Below, piece by piece: positions 1 through 5,304 of a stretch of 11,959 bases of DNA (position 1 is the first letter of the stretch; every line of letters begins with the position of its first letter). The DNA is from JAZGDL01 sp036477795 (lineage in GTDB: Bacteria > Planctomycetota > Phycisphaerae > UBA1845), in the NCBI GenBank assembly GCA_036477795.1, contig JAZGDL010000441.1, forward strand, positions 1 through 11,959, given 5' to 3'. Under the pieces are notes generated by a model, which worked only from the letters and a program-made list of their open reading frames with translations, was not told the DNA's origin and ran no database searches. The translations under genes were made by a program, and so were the position numbers.

Positions 1-691
1 CCTCGGACCCCCATCCGTGTTGTGACCAACTCCGGAGGCCTGGATCACTGCTCAGCGGACTTCCGTCGACCGGTGAGGCTATGAGTCCGTCGCCCGCAAG
101 GAATCCTCTCAACCGGTCACGCCGAGCGGCTGTCAGCCGATAACGGGGTTTGGCCCACGTTCTTATCCGCCGGCCGGGCTCCGACCGACGCCGTGAGCAC
201 CCAACACATACCTTCGTGTTACCGCCGCGACACCCTTGCCGCGGGTGGGAGCCCACCGATGGTGGCCCATCGGCGTACGCCCCACGTAAGATTAAATACG
301 GCTGTCCCCGATGTCGGCGACTCCAATCAGGCAAACGTCTGGCGCCTGGCCCGCTGAACAAGGCTAAGGCGCTTGTCACCACGAGGCAGTCGAATCAACA
401 TGCCACCACGAGTTCACCAAGCATCGAGGGGTAGGATCGATGATCGTACGTCATCCATCCACCAGTACCCGCGTCGCATTCGTGACGGTTTGCTCAGAAC
501 CCAGCAGCCCAACTCATGCAGGACCGCTCAAGGCCCGCTCACCGAATCCTCCAATAGTCCTATCAGTTCTTCCTATCAGTTCTTCCTGTCAGGCTTCCTC
601 CTGATTCGCCCAACGTAAACCGAAAAAGAACATCTCCTCTGTGGGTTGCACGAACCGCGCTCAACCCCTTTCATCCGTCATGACCACATCC
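1..691. other. Gene-free left flank
   Basis: I see no supportable gene here. Open frames on the plus strand (150-434 and 373-618) start at TTG, lack a ribosome binding site and have low-complexity Arg/Pro/Ser-rich translations. A frame open from the window edge to a stop at 82-84 could be the tail of an upstream gene, but its 27 residues match nothing I know. Structures present: a small hairpin at 127-139 (stem CGGCT/AGCCG), a 7-bp stem with a TGGC loop at 256-273 (CCGATGG/CCATCGG), and a short tandem repeat at 558-595. The 3' end of the IS110 element must lie in the part next to 692, but I cannot place it because IS110 elements often lack terminal inverted repeats. Confidence 0.6.
558..595 (+). 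repeat. Short tandem repeat, 13-bp unit
   Basis: The unit TCCTATCAGTTCT occurs twice in perfect tandem (558-570, 571-583), followed by a decayed third unit TCCTGTCAGGCT (584-595). No gene is associated with it. It could be a chance microduplication. Confidence 0.6.
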
Positions 692-1786
692 TCAGGCGGC
701 CGATCGACGACGGTGGTTGGCTCCATCTTTGGTTCTGACGTCCACCGGTCGGTAGTCCTCCTTGTTGGTAAGCATGTGCCAGATCGATTCGCATAACCGC
801 CGCATCACCGCCACCCGAGCGATCTTGCTCCCTCGTCTCCGTTTGACCCGCCGGTACCAGGCCCTTAAACCCGGATCACCGCGCAACGCGTGCAGCACCA
901 TCTGAGCCAGCAAGAAACGAATGAAGGGATGGCCTGCCTTGGTGATGCTCCCTGGCCGATCCGTTTCCCCCGAGTTGCGGCAACCCGGGGTGATCCCGAA
1001 GTAGTTGCTCAAGCTGCGGGGGCGCTCGAATCGCTCGATCGACCCGATGTGGGCCAACAAGGCCAACGCCATGTACTCGCCGATCTTGGGCAGCGTCCGC
1101 AGACGGCGAACCTTGGTCTTGATGCGGTACGCCCGGATGCGGATCCGATCATCGACCTCTTCGATTTGTCCGGCGTAGAGCGAGTACTCATCCAGCCGCA
1201 TATCCAGCTCCATGCGATCCATCTGGGGCAGTTCAAGGGTCTTCAACCACTTGAGGCCGGCCTGGGTGAAGGTTCCTTTGGTTGGAGATGCTTGCTCGAC
1301 GTTGTGACGACGCAGAATGCCCTTGATACCGTTCTTGCTGCGCGTCAAGGCCTGTCCCAGGCGGTGGCGTAGATGGGTTAACTGGCGGTCGTACTGCTCT
1401 TGTTTGGTGGGCTGGTACACCACGCTGACGTGCACCAAGCTGTCACCGGCGGCCATGCGCTCGCGGTTGATCCAGAGCAACTCACTGAGCTTGGCCGCAT
1501 CACGCCGATCGGTCTTTTGACGAACGCGATTGGGGGCCTGGATGACGTACGTACCTCTGCAGCCCCATTGCTCGAGGCGCTCGATCAGCCAGCCGTTGAA
1601 TCCGCAGACCTCCACGATGGCGACGTATCCTCCGTGGTGGTCGCTGCGGGCCCGCAACGACTTGAGAAACCGATCGATCTGCTCCCACCTGGTGCTCACC
1701 TGCCGTCGCAAGAGAATCTCCCCTTGCTCATCTCTCGTGCAAATGGTTAAATGACGCTTGTGCTGATCGATACCAACGTACAGCAT
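692..1786 (-). CDS. IS110-family transposase (DEDD recombinase)
   Basis: A 364-residue transposase of the IS110/IS116/IS902 family, which moves circular intermediates using an RNA-guided DEDD plus serine recombinase. The N-terminal RuvC-like part shows the expected acids: D7 in VGIDQHK, E59 in AIVEVCG, and D93 and D96 in KTDRRDA. The C-terminal domain has the LPKIGEYMALALLAHIG segment and GSITKAGHPFIRFLL, whose Ser280 matches the catalytic serine region of the family. The frame is open back to 1864, but I place the start at 1784-1786: the protein then begins MLYVGIDQHK like other family members, and GGAG lies just upstream (GACAGGAGAACCCAAA before ATG). The extra upstream codons fall on a stem-loop, which also argues against the longer form. 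It looks intact, with no frameshift or internal stop. I could not define the element ends. Confidence 0.93.
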   Translation of the reverse strand: MLYVGIDQHKRHLTICTRDEQGEILLRRQVSTRWEQIDRFLKSLRARSDHHGGYVAIVEVCGFNGWLIERLEQWGCRGTYVIQAPNRVRQKTDRRDAAKLSELLWINRERMAAGDSLVHVSVVYQPTKQEQYDRQLTHLRHRLGQALTRSKNGIKGILRRHNVEQASPTKGTFTQAGLKWLKTLELPQMDRMELDMRLDEYSLYAGQIEEVDDRIRIRAYRIKTKVRRLRTLPKIGEYMALALLAHIGSIERFERPRSLSNYFGITPGCRNSGETDRPGSITKAGHPFIRFLLAQMVLHALRGDPGLRAWYRRVKRRRGSKIARVAVMRRLCESIWHMLTNKEDYRPVDVRTKDGANHRRRSAA

Positions 1787-1805
1787 TTTGGGTTCTCCTG
1801 TCAGA

Positions 1806-1854
1806 AGAATTACGTATTGGCGATCCCCTGTGGATACGCCGTCCAACGTATTCT
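1806..1854 (-). ncRNA. Candidate bridge-RNA stem-loop of the IS110 element
   Basis: The 49 nt just upstream of the transposase start fold into one long bulged hairpin. Outer stem AGAAT/ATTCT (1806-1810 with 1850-1854), then ACGT/ACGT with bulges, then GGCG/CGCC (1819-1822 with 1837-1840), then ATCC/GGAT (1823-1826 with 1832-1835) around a 5-nt loop. In the IS110 subgroup the bridge RNA is known to be encoded in the left end, upstream of the transposase in the same direction, and is made of stems with internal loops that pair with target and donor. Position and shape fit that model. I have not matched guide segments to target or donor DNA, and the true RNA would be longer, probably reaching toward 1980. 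The alternative is an ordinary 5' leader structure. Confidence 0.38.
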
Positions 1855-1881
1855 GCGGGAGCACCCTCTTTCATAGAATCA

Positions 1882-1982
1882 GGCAAGCGTCGCGGCAAAG
1901 CAGTCGCTGATTCAGGAGTGCCGTCCGTCGCGACGCTTGCCCGTGCTTTTCCTGGGTTGTAGCCCGCACGGGCAAACGCCGC
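1882..1982. repeat. Three alternating copies of a GGCAAGCGTCGCG repeat
   Basis: Copy 1 (plus) is 1882-1894, copy 2 (minus) is 1929-1945 and copy 3 (plus, slightly diverged) is 1970-1982. Copies 1 and 2 form a perfect 13-bp stem with a 34-nt loop. Copies 2 and 3, extended to 1930-1946 and 1966-1982, pair at 15 of 17 positions around a 19-nt loop. The two stems share copy 2 and so exclude each other. The segment lies between the transposase start and lgt. It may belong to the IS left end or bridge RNA, or be a chromosomal palindromic repeat beside which the IS landed. Confidence 0.65.
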
Positions 1983-1995
1983 AGGCATAATCCAG

Positions 1996-2013
1996 CGGGC
2001 ATTCGGATGCCCG
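1996..2013. repeat. Perfect short hairpin upstream of lgt
   Basis: CGGGCAT (1996-2002) pairs with ATGCCCG (2007-2013) around a TCGG loop. There is no T-run on either side, so it is not a convincing terminator. The rest of 1987-2204 up to the lgt ribosome binding site shows no gene and no promoter I can defend. Confidence 0.5.
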
Positions 2014-2216
2014 ATTCCGCGGCCTTTGCCCATGCCACCCGCCCGCCGGCGTAGCGGGATGACGTTCATTTCGACCCGGATGGTGAAGGCGGGCCAACGA
2101 TCTCCCCTACCTCGAGCCAACCAAGCGGTCGAGAATGCGAAAAAGTTCGACAGCCCGACCGACCGGCCATACGTTAACTGTGGACCGCTGGGCAAACGTC
2201 GTGCGGAGGATTTCGG

Positions 2217-3326
2217 ATGGGCCCACTGGTAGCGCACTTCGTGCACCAGATCAATCCCGAGTTGGTGGAACTCTGCGGGATTAAGCTCTGGTACTACGGT
2301 ACGGCGTACGCCCTCGGGTTCCTGGGAATCCACGTCTGGTTTCGGCGGGTACGAAAGAAACTCAGCTTGAGCATAGGGGAAGTATACGACTTGAGCATTC
2401 TGCTGGCGTTGGGCGTCTTGATGTTCGGCCGGGCATTTGAGATCACGGTCTATGAATGGTCGTACTACGCGAAACACCCCTCGCAACTGCTGAGCTATTG
2501 GCGCGGGGGCATGGCATCACACGGTGTGCTGTTGGGCGCCGTGGTGGGAAGCTGGCTTTTTTGCCGCTTACGAGGTCGGCGATTTCTCACAATCGTGGAC
2601 GAAGTCGTCATCCCGGGAGCGTTCTTATTGGCATTGGGCCGAATCGGTAACTTTGTCAACGGACAGATCTATGGCGGCCTCACCGACGTGTGGTGGGCGG
2701 TGAGATTCCCCGACGCTGAGGGATTTAGACACCCGGTGACGCTGTACGAGTCTCTCAAGAATCTCGCGATCATTCCCATCTTGCTCACTGTAAAGAGAAG
2801 GTTTCCTTCCGGCAGCGGGCTGGCCTTAGCCCATTTTGTCTTCTGGTATGGTTTCCTACGAGTGTTCACGGATTTCTTTCGAGAGTATGGCACCGTCTTT
2901 CTACGCGTGGGTACGGGCCAGTATTTCAACGTACTCATGGCCGTGCTTGGAATTGCCTTGATCATCCGGTTCTCCCGGGCCCATCGAACCCCCGGGAACC
3001 CTGGAGTGATGGGAGAAGCTCTGCCCCGGGCGGACCAGCCGGGAACAGATACCACAAGCTCTGTCGGCTCGGATAGCAGAGCCGGACTGTGGATGAAAAG
3101 AACGGCCTTCATTGCCCTCCTACTTCTATCGGTCACCATCCCCAGCGGTTGGACCAAAGGCGTGCTCGAGCAACTCCGAGCGAAGAAGGAACAAGTCACC
3201 AGCCCGGATAGCTCAACAGCCCGCCGTGCCACAGCAGGCGTACGAATTCACCGAGGCGCTCTTCCGCCGGCTCGGCGGACTCTCCAAAGCGCTCACGAAG
3301 CTCGCCGGCGACCTCGCGCACGGTGA
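2217..3326 (+). CDS. Prolipoprotein diacylglyceryl transferase with abnormal C-terminal extension
   Basis: Lgt transfers diacylglycerol from phosphatidylglycerol to the lipobox cysteine of prolipoproteins in the inner membrane, the first step of lipoprotein maturation. Seven membrane segments can be read at about residues 21-42, 56-78, 98-116, 124-146, 182-193, 201-219 and 236-253. Hallmarks: WYYG (25-28), RGGMASHG with H102 (equivalent of E. coli H103), the signature GRIGNFVNGQ (141-150) with R142 and N145, HPVTLYE (172-178), and R215. Two positions differ from E. coli: Q150 for E151, and D219 for E243. GGAGGA (2205-2210) sits 6 nt before the ATG. The family normally ends near residue 260-290. 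Here the frame continues to 369: residues 293-312 form a signal-peptide-like hydrophobic stretch starting MKRTAFIALLLL, and residues 327-369 are Arg/Ala-rich and lie antisense to the end of the PqqD-like gene. The core is intact, but the tail looks like read-through after loss of the original stop. Confidence 0.93.
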   Translation: MGPLVAHFVHQINPELVELCGIKLWYYGTAYALGFLGIHVWFRRVRKKLSLSIGEVYDLSILLALGVLMFGRAFEITVYEWSYYAKHPSQLLSYWRGGMASHGVLLGAVVGSWLFCRLRGRRFLTIVDEVVIPGAFLLALGRIGNFVNGQIYGGLTDVWWAVRFPDAEGFRHPVTLYESLKNLAIIPILLTVKRRFPSGSGLALAHFVFWYGFLRVFTDFFREYGTVFLRVGTGQYFNVLMAVLGIALIIRFSRAHRTPGNPGVMGEALPRADQPGTDTTSSVGSDSRAGLWMKRTAFIALLLLSVTIPSGWTKGVLEQLRAKKEQVTSPDSSTARRATAGVRIHRGALPPARRTLQSAHEARRRPRAR

Positions 3327-3573
3327 GTCGGCCGTCGAAGCGCTTCCAGGCGAACGTGCCGCAGGCGTCCAGCCGGATCCTTGGCGCCGCCAGATGGTAT
3401 GACGCTCGCTTCCACAGGCCTCGGATCCCGGAGCCTGTAGGTCTGGGACGTTCGACCACCACTCGATCGCCGACCTCCTTCCACTCCGCGGTCCGCACGG
3501 GTGCCAGTTCCAGCAGGTTCACTTCCTCAAGAGGAACGGAGGAGTGCTGTCTCAATTCGCTGGCTTGCCTCAT
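3196..3573 (-). CDS. PqqD-like domain protein
   Basis: A 125-residue protein with a PqqD-type winged-helix domain. The pattern IRLDACGTFAWKRFDGRLTV, followed by REVAGELRERFGE and ending in a hydrophobic helix and SYPGW, matches the family signature: an invariant-like G/W segment, a D-G-x-x-T-V turn, then a helix ending in RFG. PqqD proteins bind peptide substrates and hand them to radical-SAM or other modifying enzymes, but many stand-alone members have no known role, and no radical-SAM gene or precursor peptide is visible here. The ATG at 3571-3573 has no clear Shine-Dalgarno. The frame is open back to 3607, where the SecB-like gene stops, so initiation may be coupled to it or use a CTG just upstream. 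It lies 33 bp after the chaperone gene on the same strand and overlaps the lgt tail by 131 bp on the opposite strand. Confidence 0.8.
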   Translation of the reverse strand: MRQASELRQHSSVPLEEVNLLELAPVRTAEWKEVGDRVVVERPRPTGSGIRGLWKRASYHLAAPRIRLDACGTFAWKRFDGRLTVREVAGELRERFGESAEPAEERLGEFVRLLWHGGLLSYPGW

Positions 3574-3606
3574 CAGCCATTCGATCTTAGCCGACGTCGC
3601 CGAACA

Positions 3607-4179
3607 TTAGCAGATGCGCGCCTTCTTCGCCGTCGGAACAGGCCTGCTTCGTCTCTTAACATGGTCGCGCTTGGGTGCCCCGCGAACGGGTTTCGGCCGT
3701 CGAGACGGTTTGCGACCGAACAGCTTGAGTGCTGGAACCGTCAGCGCCGGAAGACCCATCCGAACAGTGGTGGCCTGAACATACTCGCGCCAATAAGGCC
3801 ACGCATTGAAAACTGCGTTCAGTTCCCCGAACGCATCAATATTGGCCCTCTTGAGTCCGACCGTCGAGTCGACCCGGTAGACCAGGAGAAAAACGGCTTC
3901 GATCCGAAGGACTTCGTCGTCCCCGGTCGCAGTCTCTTGGTACCTTGCCGTCAGCGTGAATCTCGCGCGTACGGCAATTCGAGACGCCTTATCGTCAAGC
4001 TGGGCATGCACGCCTACGCCGGTTTCAACCTTTTCGGGGAGCTTTTCCCGAAACGTTTTGCGCTTGGCAACGGTTTCGACCAACTGGATACAGTCTATTT
4101 CCACTCGTTCCGACACCGTAGCGGCCAGTTTCATCTTTGCCTCAGCCTTGCTGCTTTGCGATTTGGCTGTCTTGGCCAT
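3607..4179 (-). CDS. SecB-like chaperone of a toxin-antitoxin-chaperone module
   Basis: A 190-residue SecB-family protein. SecB proteins are tetrameric cytosolic chaperones that hold unfolded clients. In TAC modules (for example Rv1957 of M. tuberculosis) a solitary SecB-like protein protects the antitoxin so that it can neutralise the toxin. The best evidence is the segment FNAWPYWREYVQ (124-135) followed by an RMGLP turn (140-144), typical of SecB homologues outside the classical proteobacterial export group, preceded by beta-strand-rich sequence (about 25-105). The ATG at 4177-4179 lies 2 nt after the antitoxin stop, with GGTGAG a few bases upstream inside the antitoxin gene, so translation is probably coupled. 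The frame extends to 4251, but that part overlaps the antitoxin. Oddity: residues 155-190 form a strongly basic Arg/Lys/Pro tail not found in E. coli SecB (155 residues). Confidence 0.82.
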   Translation of the reverse strand: MAKTAKSQSSKAEAKMKLAATVSERVEIDCIQLVETVAKRKTFREKLPEKVETGVGVHAQLDDKASRIAVRARFTLTARYQETATGDDEVLRIEAVFLLVYRVDSTVGLKRANIDAFGELNAVFNAWPYWREYVQATTVRMGLPALTVPALKLFGRKPSRRPKPVRGAPKRDHVKRRSRPVPTAKKARIC

Positions 4180-4181
4180 CT

Positions 4182-4589
4182 TTAGCTCACCAACTTTCCG
4201 TACATCCTGGTGGCCCGCCACTGGAGCCGGTAGTCTAATTGCTCCGGCCAACTAGCAATGTGCTCGCTCCACGCGGGCTTCACAGAAAGAATCGGAACCG
4301 AAGTGACGGTCGCGCTCAAAGACCCATCCTGGAAATGCACGGCGCGACCGAGCGCGGTGAACACATCCGAAATCGTCCGAACGGTCATGTTAGTACGGCC
4401 GTCGAGAAGTTGGGTAACGTAGCCCTTCGTCTTACCGAGGCACCTAGCCAGCTCAGCACGACTCAGATCCTGCTCGTGCATCAACTGACAGACAAGTTCC
4501 GTCAGCTCCAGGATGGCCCGCTCCTGCTGATAGAGGCGCATGCCTTCTTCGGTTTTCGTCAGTTTTTCGGTCAGCGTGCTGGTCGTCAT
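4182..4589 (-). CDS. HigA-type antitoxin with chaperone-addiction-like tail
   Basis: A 135-residue XRE-family DNA-binding antitoxin. The helix-turn-helix covers about residues 26-81: LSRAELARCLGKTKGYVTQL contains the two key helices, and TVRTISDVFTALG closes the domain. The protein should bind the downstream-encoded toxin's partner surface and repress the operon promoter at 4998-5030. Residues 99-135 form an extension rich in aromatics (W107, W114, Y120, W124, Y130). In TAC antitoxins such a C-terminal extension (ChAD) causes aggregation or proteolysis unless the SecB-like chaperone binds it, and I infer the same here. The ATG overlaps the toxin stop in an ATGA (4586-4589), and AGGAGG lies 8 nt upstream inside the toxin gene, a strong site suited to making antitoxin in excess. 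Confidence 0.88.
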   Translation of the reverse strand: MTTSTLTEKLTKTEEGMRLYQQERAILELTELVCQLMHEQDLSRAELARCLGKTKGYVTQLLDGRTNMTVRTISDVFTALGRAVHFQDGSLSATVTSVPILSVKPAWSEHIASWPEQLDYRLQWRATRMYGKLVS

Positions 4590-4993
4590 TTTCTTTGCCT
4601 CCTCTTGTCCCGCTTGCCCGTTTCACGCCCCAAGTGTTCGTTCATGATTCGTTCCGCCCGTTCAATCTCGCTTCTTGGCCATCTGGGCGCCTTTTTGACA
4701 AAGCCGTGCGTGAGTATCCAGCGATCTTCGACCCGGAAACAGCCAACACGAGTCTGGTAGCGCTTGAACTCGTAAATCTTGCCACGGACCTGCTTAAACT
4801 TGCGATCGTCCCAAACCTTCCCCGTGTCTGCCATGCGACGAAACAGAGTGTCGAGCTTAATCTGCTCGCCTACGTCCAGGGCTTCGATGAAGTCTTTGGC
4901 GGGCGTCGACCGGTTCGCGCGCATGGCGTACTCGATCGTCCGCAAGCTCCCGCGAACTACAATCAATGGGAATCTATCGGCGTCCTTGCTCAC
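4586..4993 (-). CDS. HigB/Gp49-type toxin (RelE superfamily)
   Basis: A 135-residue toxin of the phage Gp49/HigB branch of the RelE superfamily, which cleaves mRNA on the ribosome. The diagnostic part is residues 64-118: the KFKQVRGKIYEFKR strand region, then RVGCFRVEDRWILTHGFVKKAP and a helix beginning SEIERAERIM, matching the family pattern (strand, hGFxKK, then EIxxA). The C-terminus is very basic (GKRDKRRQRK). The gene begins with GTG (4991-4993). There is no Shine-Dalgarno upstream, and the promoter places transcription within about 0-4 nt of this codon, which suggests leaderless translation. The first 20 or so residues are less typical of the family, so a later start such as M24 is possible. 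It is first in the order toxin, antitoxin, chaperone, as in known HigBA-SecB modules. Confidence 0.88.
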   Translation of the reverse strand: MSKDADRFPLIVVRGSLRTIEYAMRANRSTPAKDFIEALDVGEQIKLDTLFRRMADTGKVWDDRKFKQVRGKIYEFKRYQTRVGCFRVEDRWILTHGFVKKAPRWPRSEIERAERIMNEHLGRETGKRDKRRQRK

Positions 4994-4997
4994 AGGA

Positions 4998-5015
4998 GTT
5001 TACTTATAACTAAAC
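4998..5015. promoter_or_regulatory. Palindromic operator of the TAC operon
   Basis: GTTTACTTATAACTAAAC is an 18-bp near-perfect palindrome (16 of 18 positions symmetric) covering the -10 element. A HigA-type repressor dimer bound here would block RNA polymerase. AT-rich palindromes over the promoter are the usual arrangement for autoregulated type II modules. Function is inferred from position. Confidence 0.65.
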
Positions 5016-5030
5016 CCCTTGTCAAGTCAA
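5003..5030 (-). promoter_or_regulatory. Sigma70-like promoter of the TAC operon
   Basis: Read on the minus strand: -35 TTGACT (5030-5025), a 16-nt spacer, and -10 TATAAG (5008-5003). Initiation about 7 nt further falls at about 4997-4994, immediately before the toxin GTG at 4993. A TTGACA at 5025-5020 overlaps the -35, but its spacing to TATAAG (11 nt) is too short. Confidence 0.65.
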
Positions 5031-5179
5031 GTTGCGACGGTCCAATGAAGCACCTCCGCCTAGCATTTGGTCGTAACCTCCTGCTAGAGCCTTACTTACG
5101 GGCTCTTGTGTAGGACCGATTTCGCTGAATTGGGACCCGCCGTTCAGTAAGGCAGCCTCAGCCCTCCTTCACCAGGACC

Positions 5180-5204
5180 GGGAGGGCGAGGCTCCTGCCG
5201 AGCC
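5180..5204. repeat. Dispersed palindromic repeat, copy near the OPT 3' end
   Basis: A 25-bp element beginning GGGAGGGCGAGG and ending GCCGAGCC. It contains a small internal hairpin, GGCTC/GAGCC. Three further copies lie at 9208-9310. The surrounding 5031-5304 holds no gene I can support. Confidence 0.75.
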
Positions 5205-5304
5205 AGAATCTGCAAGCCCCTAAAGGCCGAGTTCGCGGTCTCCTTGGTCGTTCGCTCGGCCTCGTCTTGGAGCCGAACCAGGTAAAGGCCAAGAGAAGGG
5301 CCGG

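Noticed and set aside
150..618. Two plus-strand open frames (150-434, 373-618)
   Set aside because: TTG starts, no ribosome binding site, low-complexity Arg/Ser/Pro translations and no recognisable domain.
1728..2486. A 252-codon minus-strand frame over the IS upstream region and lgt
   Set aside because: It lies antisense to the well-supported lgt, crosses the repeat region and overlaps the transposase start. The translation has no family features.
2669..3232. A 187-codon minus-strand frame inside lgt
   Set aside because: Shadow of lgt: the plus-strand product has all Lgt motifs, while this one has none.
3544..4185. A 213-codon plus-strand frame opposite the SecB-like gene
   Set aside because: Antisense shadow. 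The minus strand carries SecB motifs and fits the TAC operon.
5086..5106. AGAGCC/GGCTCT hairpin as an OPT terminator
   Set aside because: Only 6 bp with a 9-nt loop and no adequate T-tract in the direction of OPT transcription; it is also 200 bp beyond the stop.
4239..5113. Plus-strand frames opposite the toxin and antitoxin genes
   Set aside because: No motifs or ribosome binding sites, whereas the opposite strand shows HTH and HigB signatures with coupled starts.
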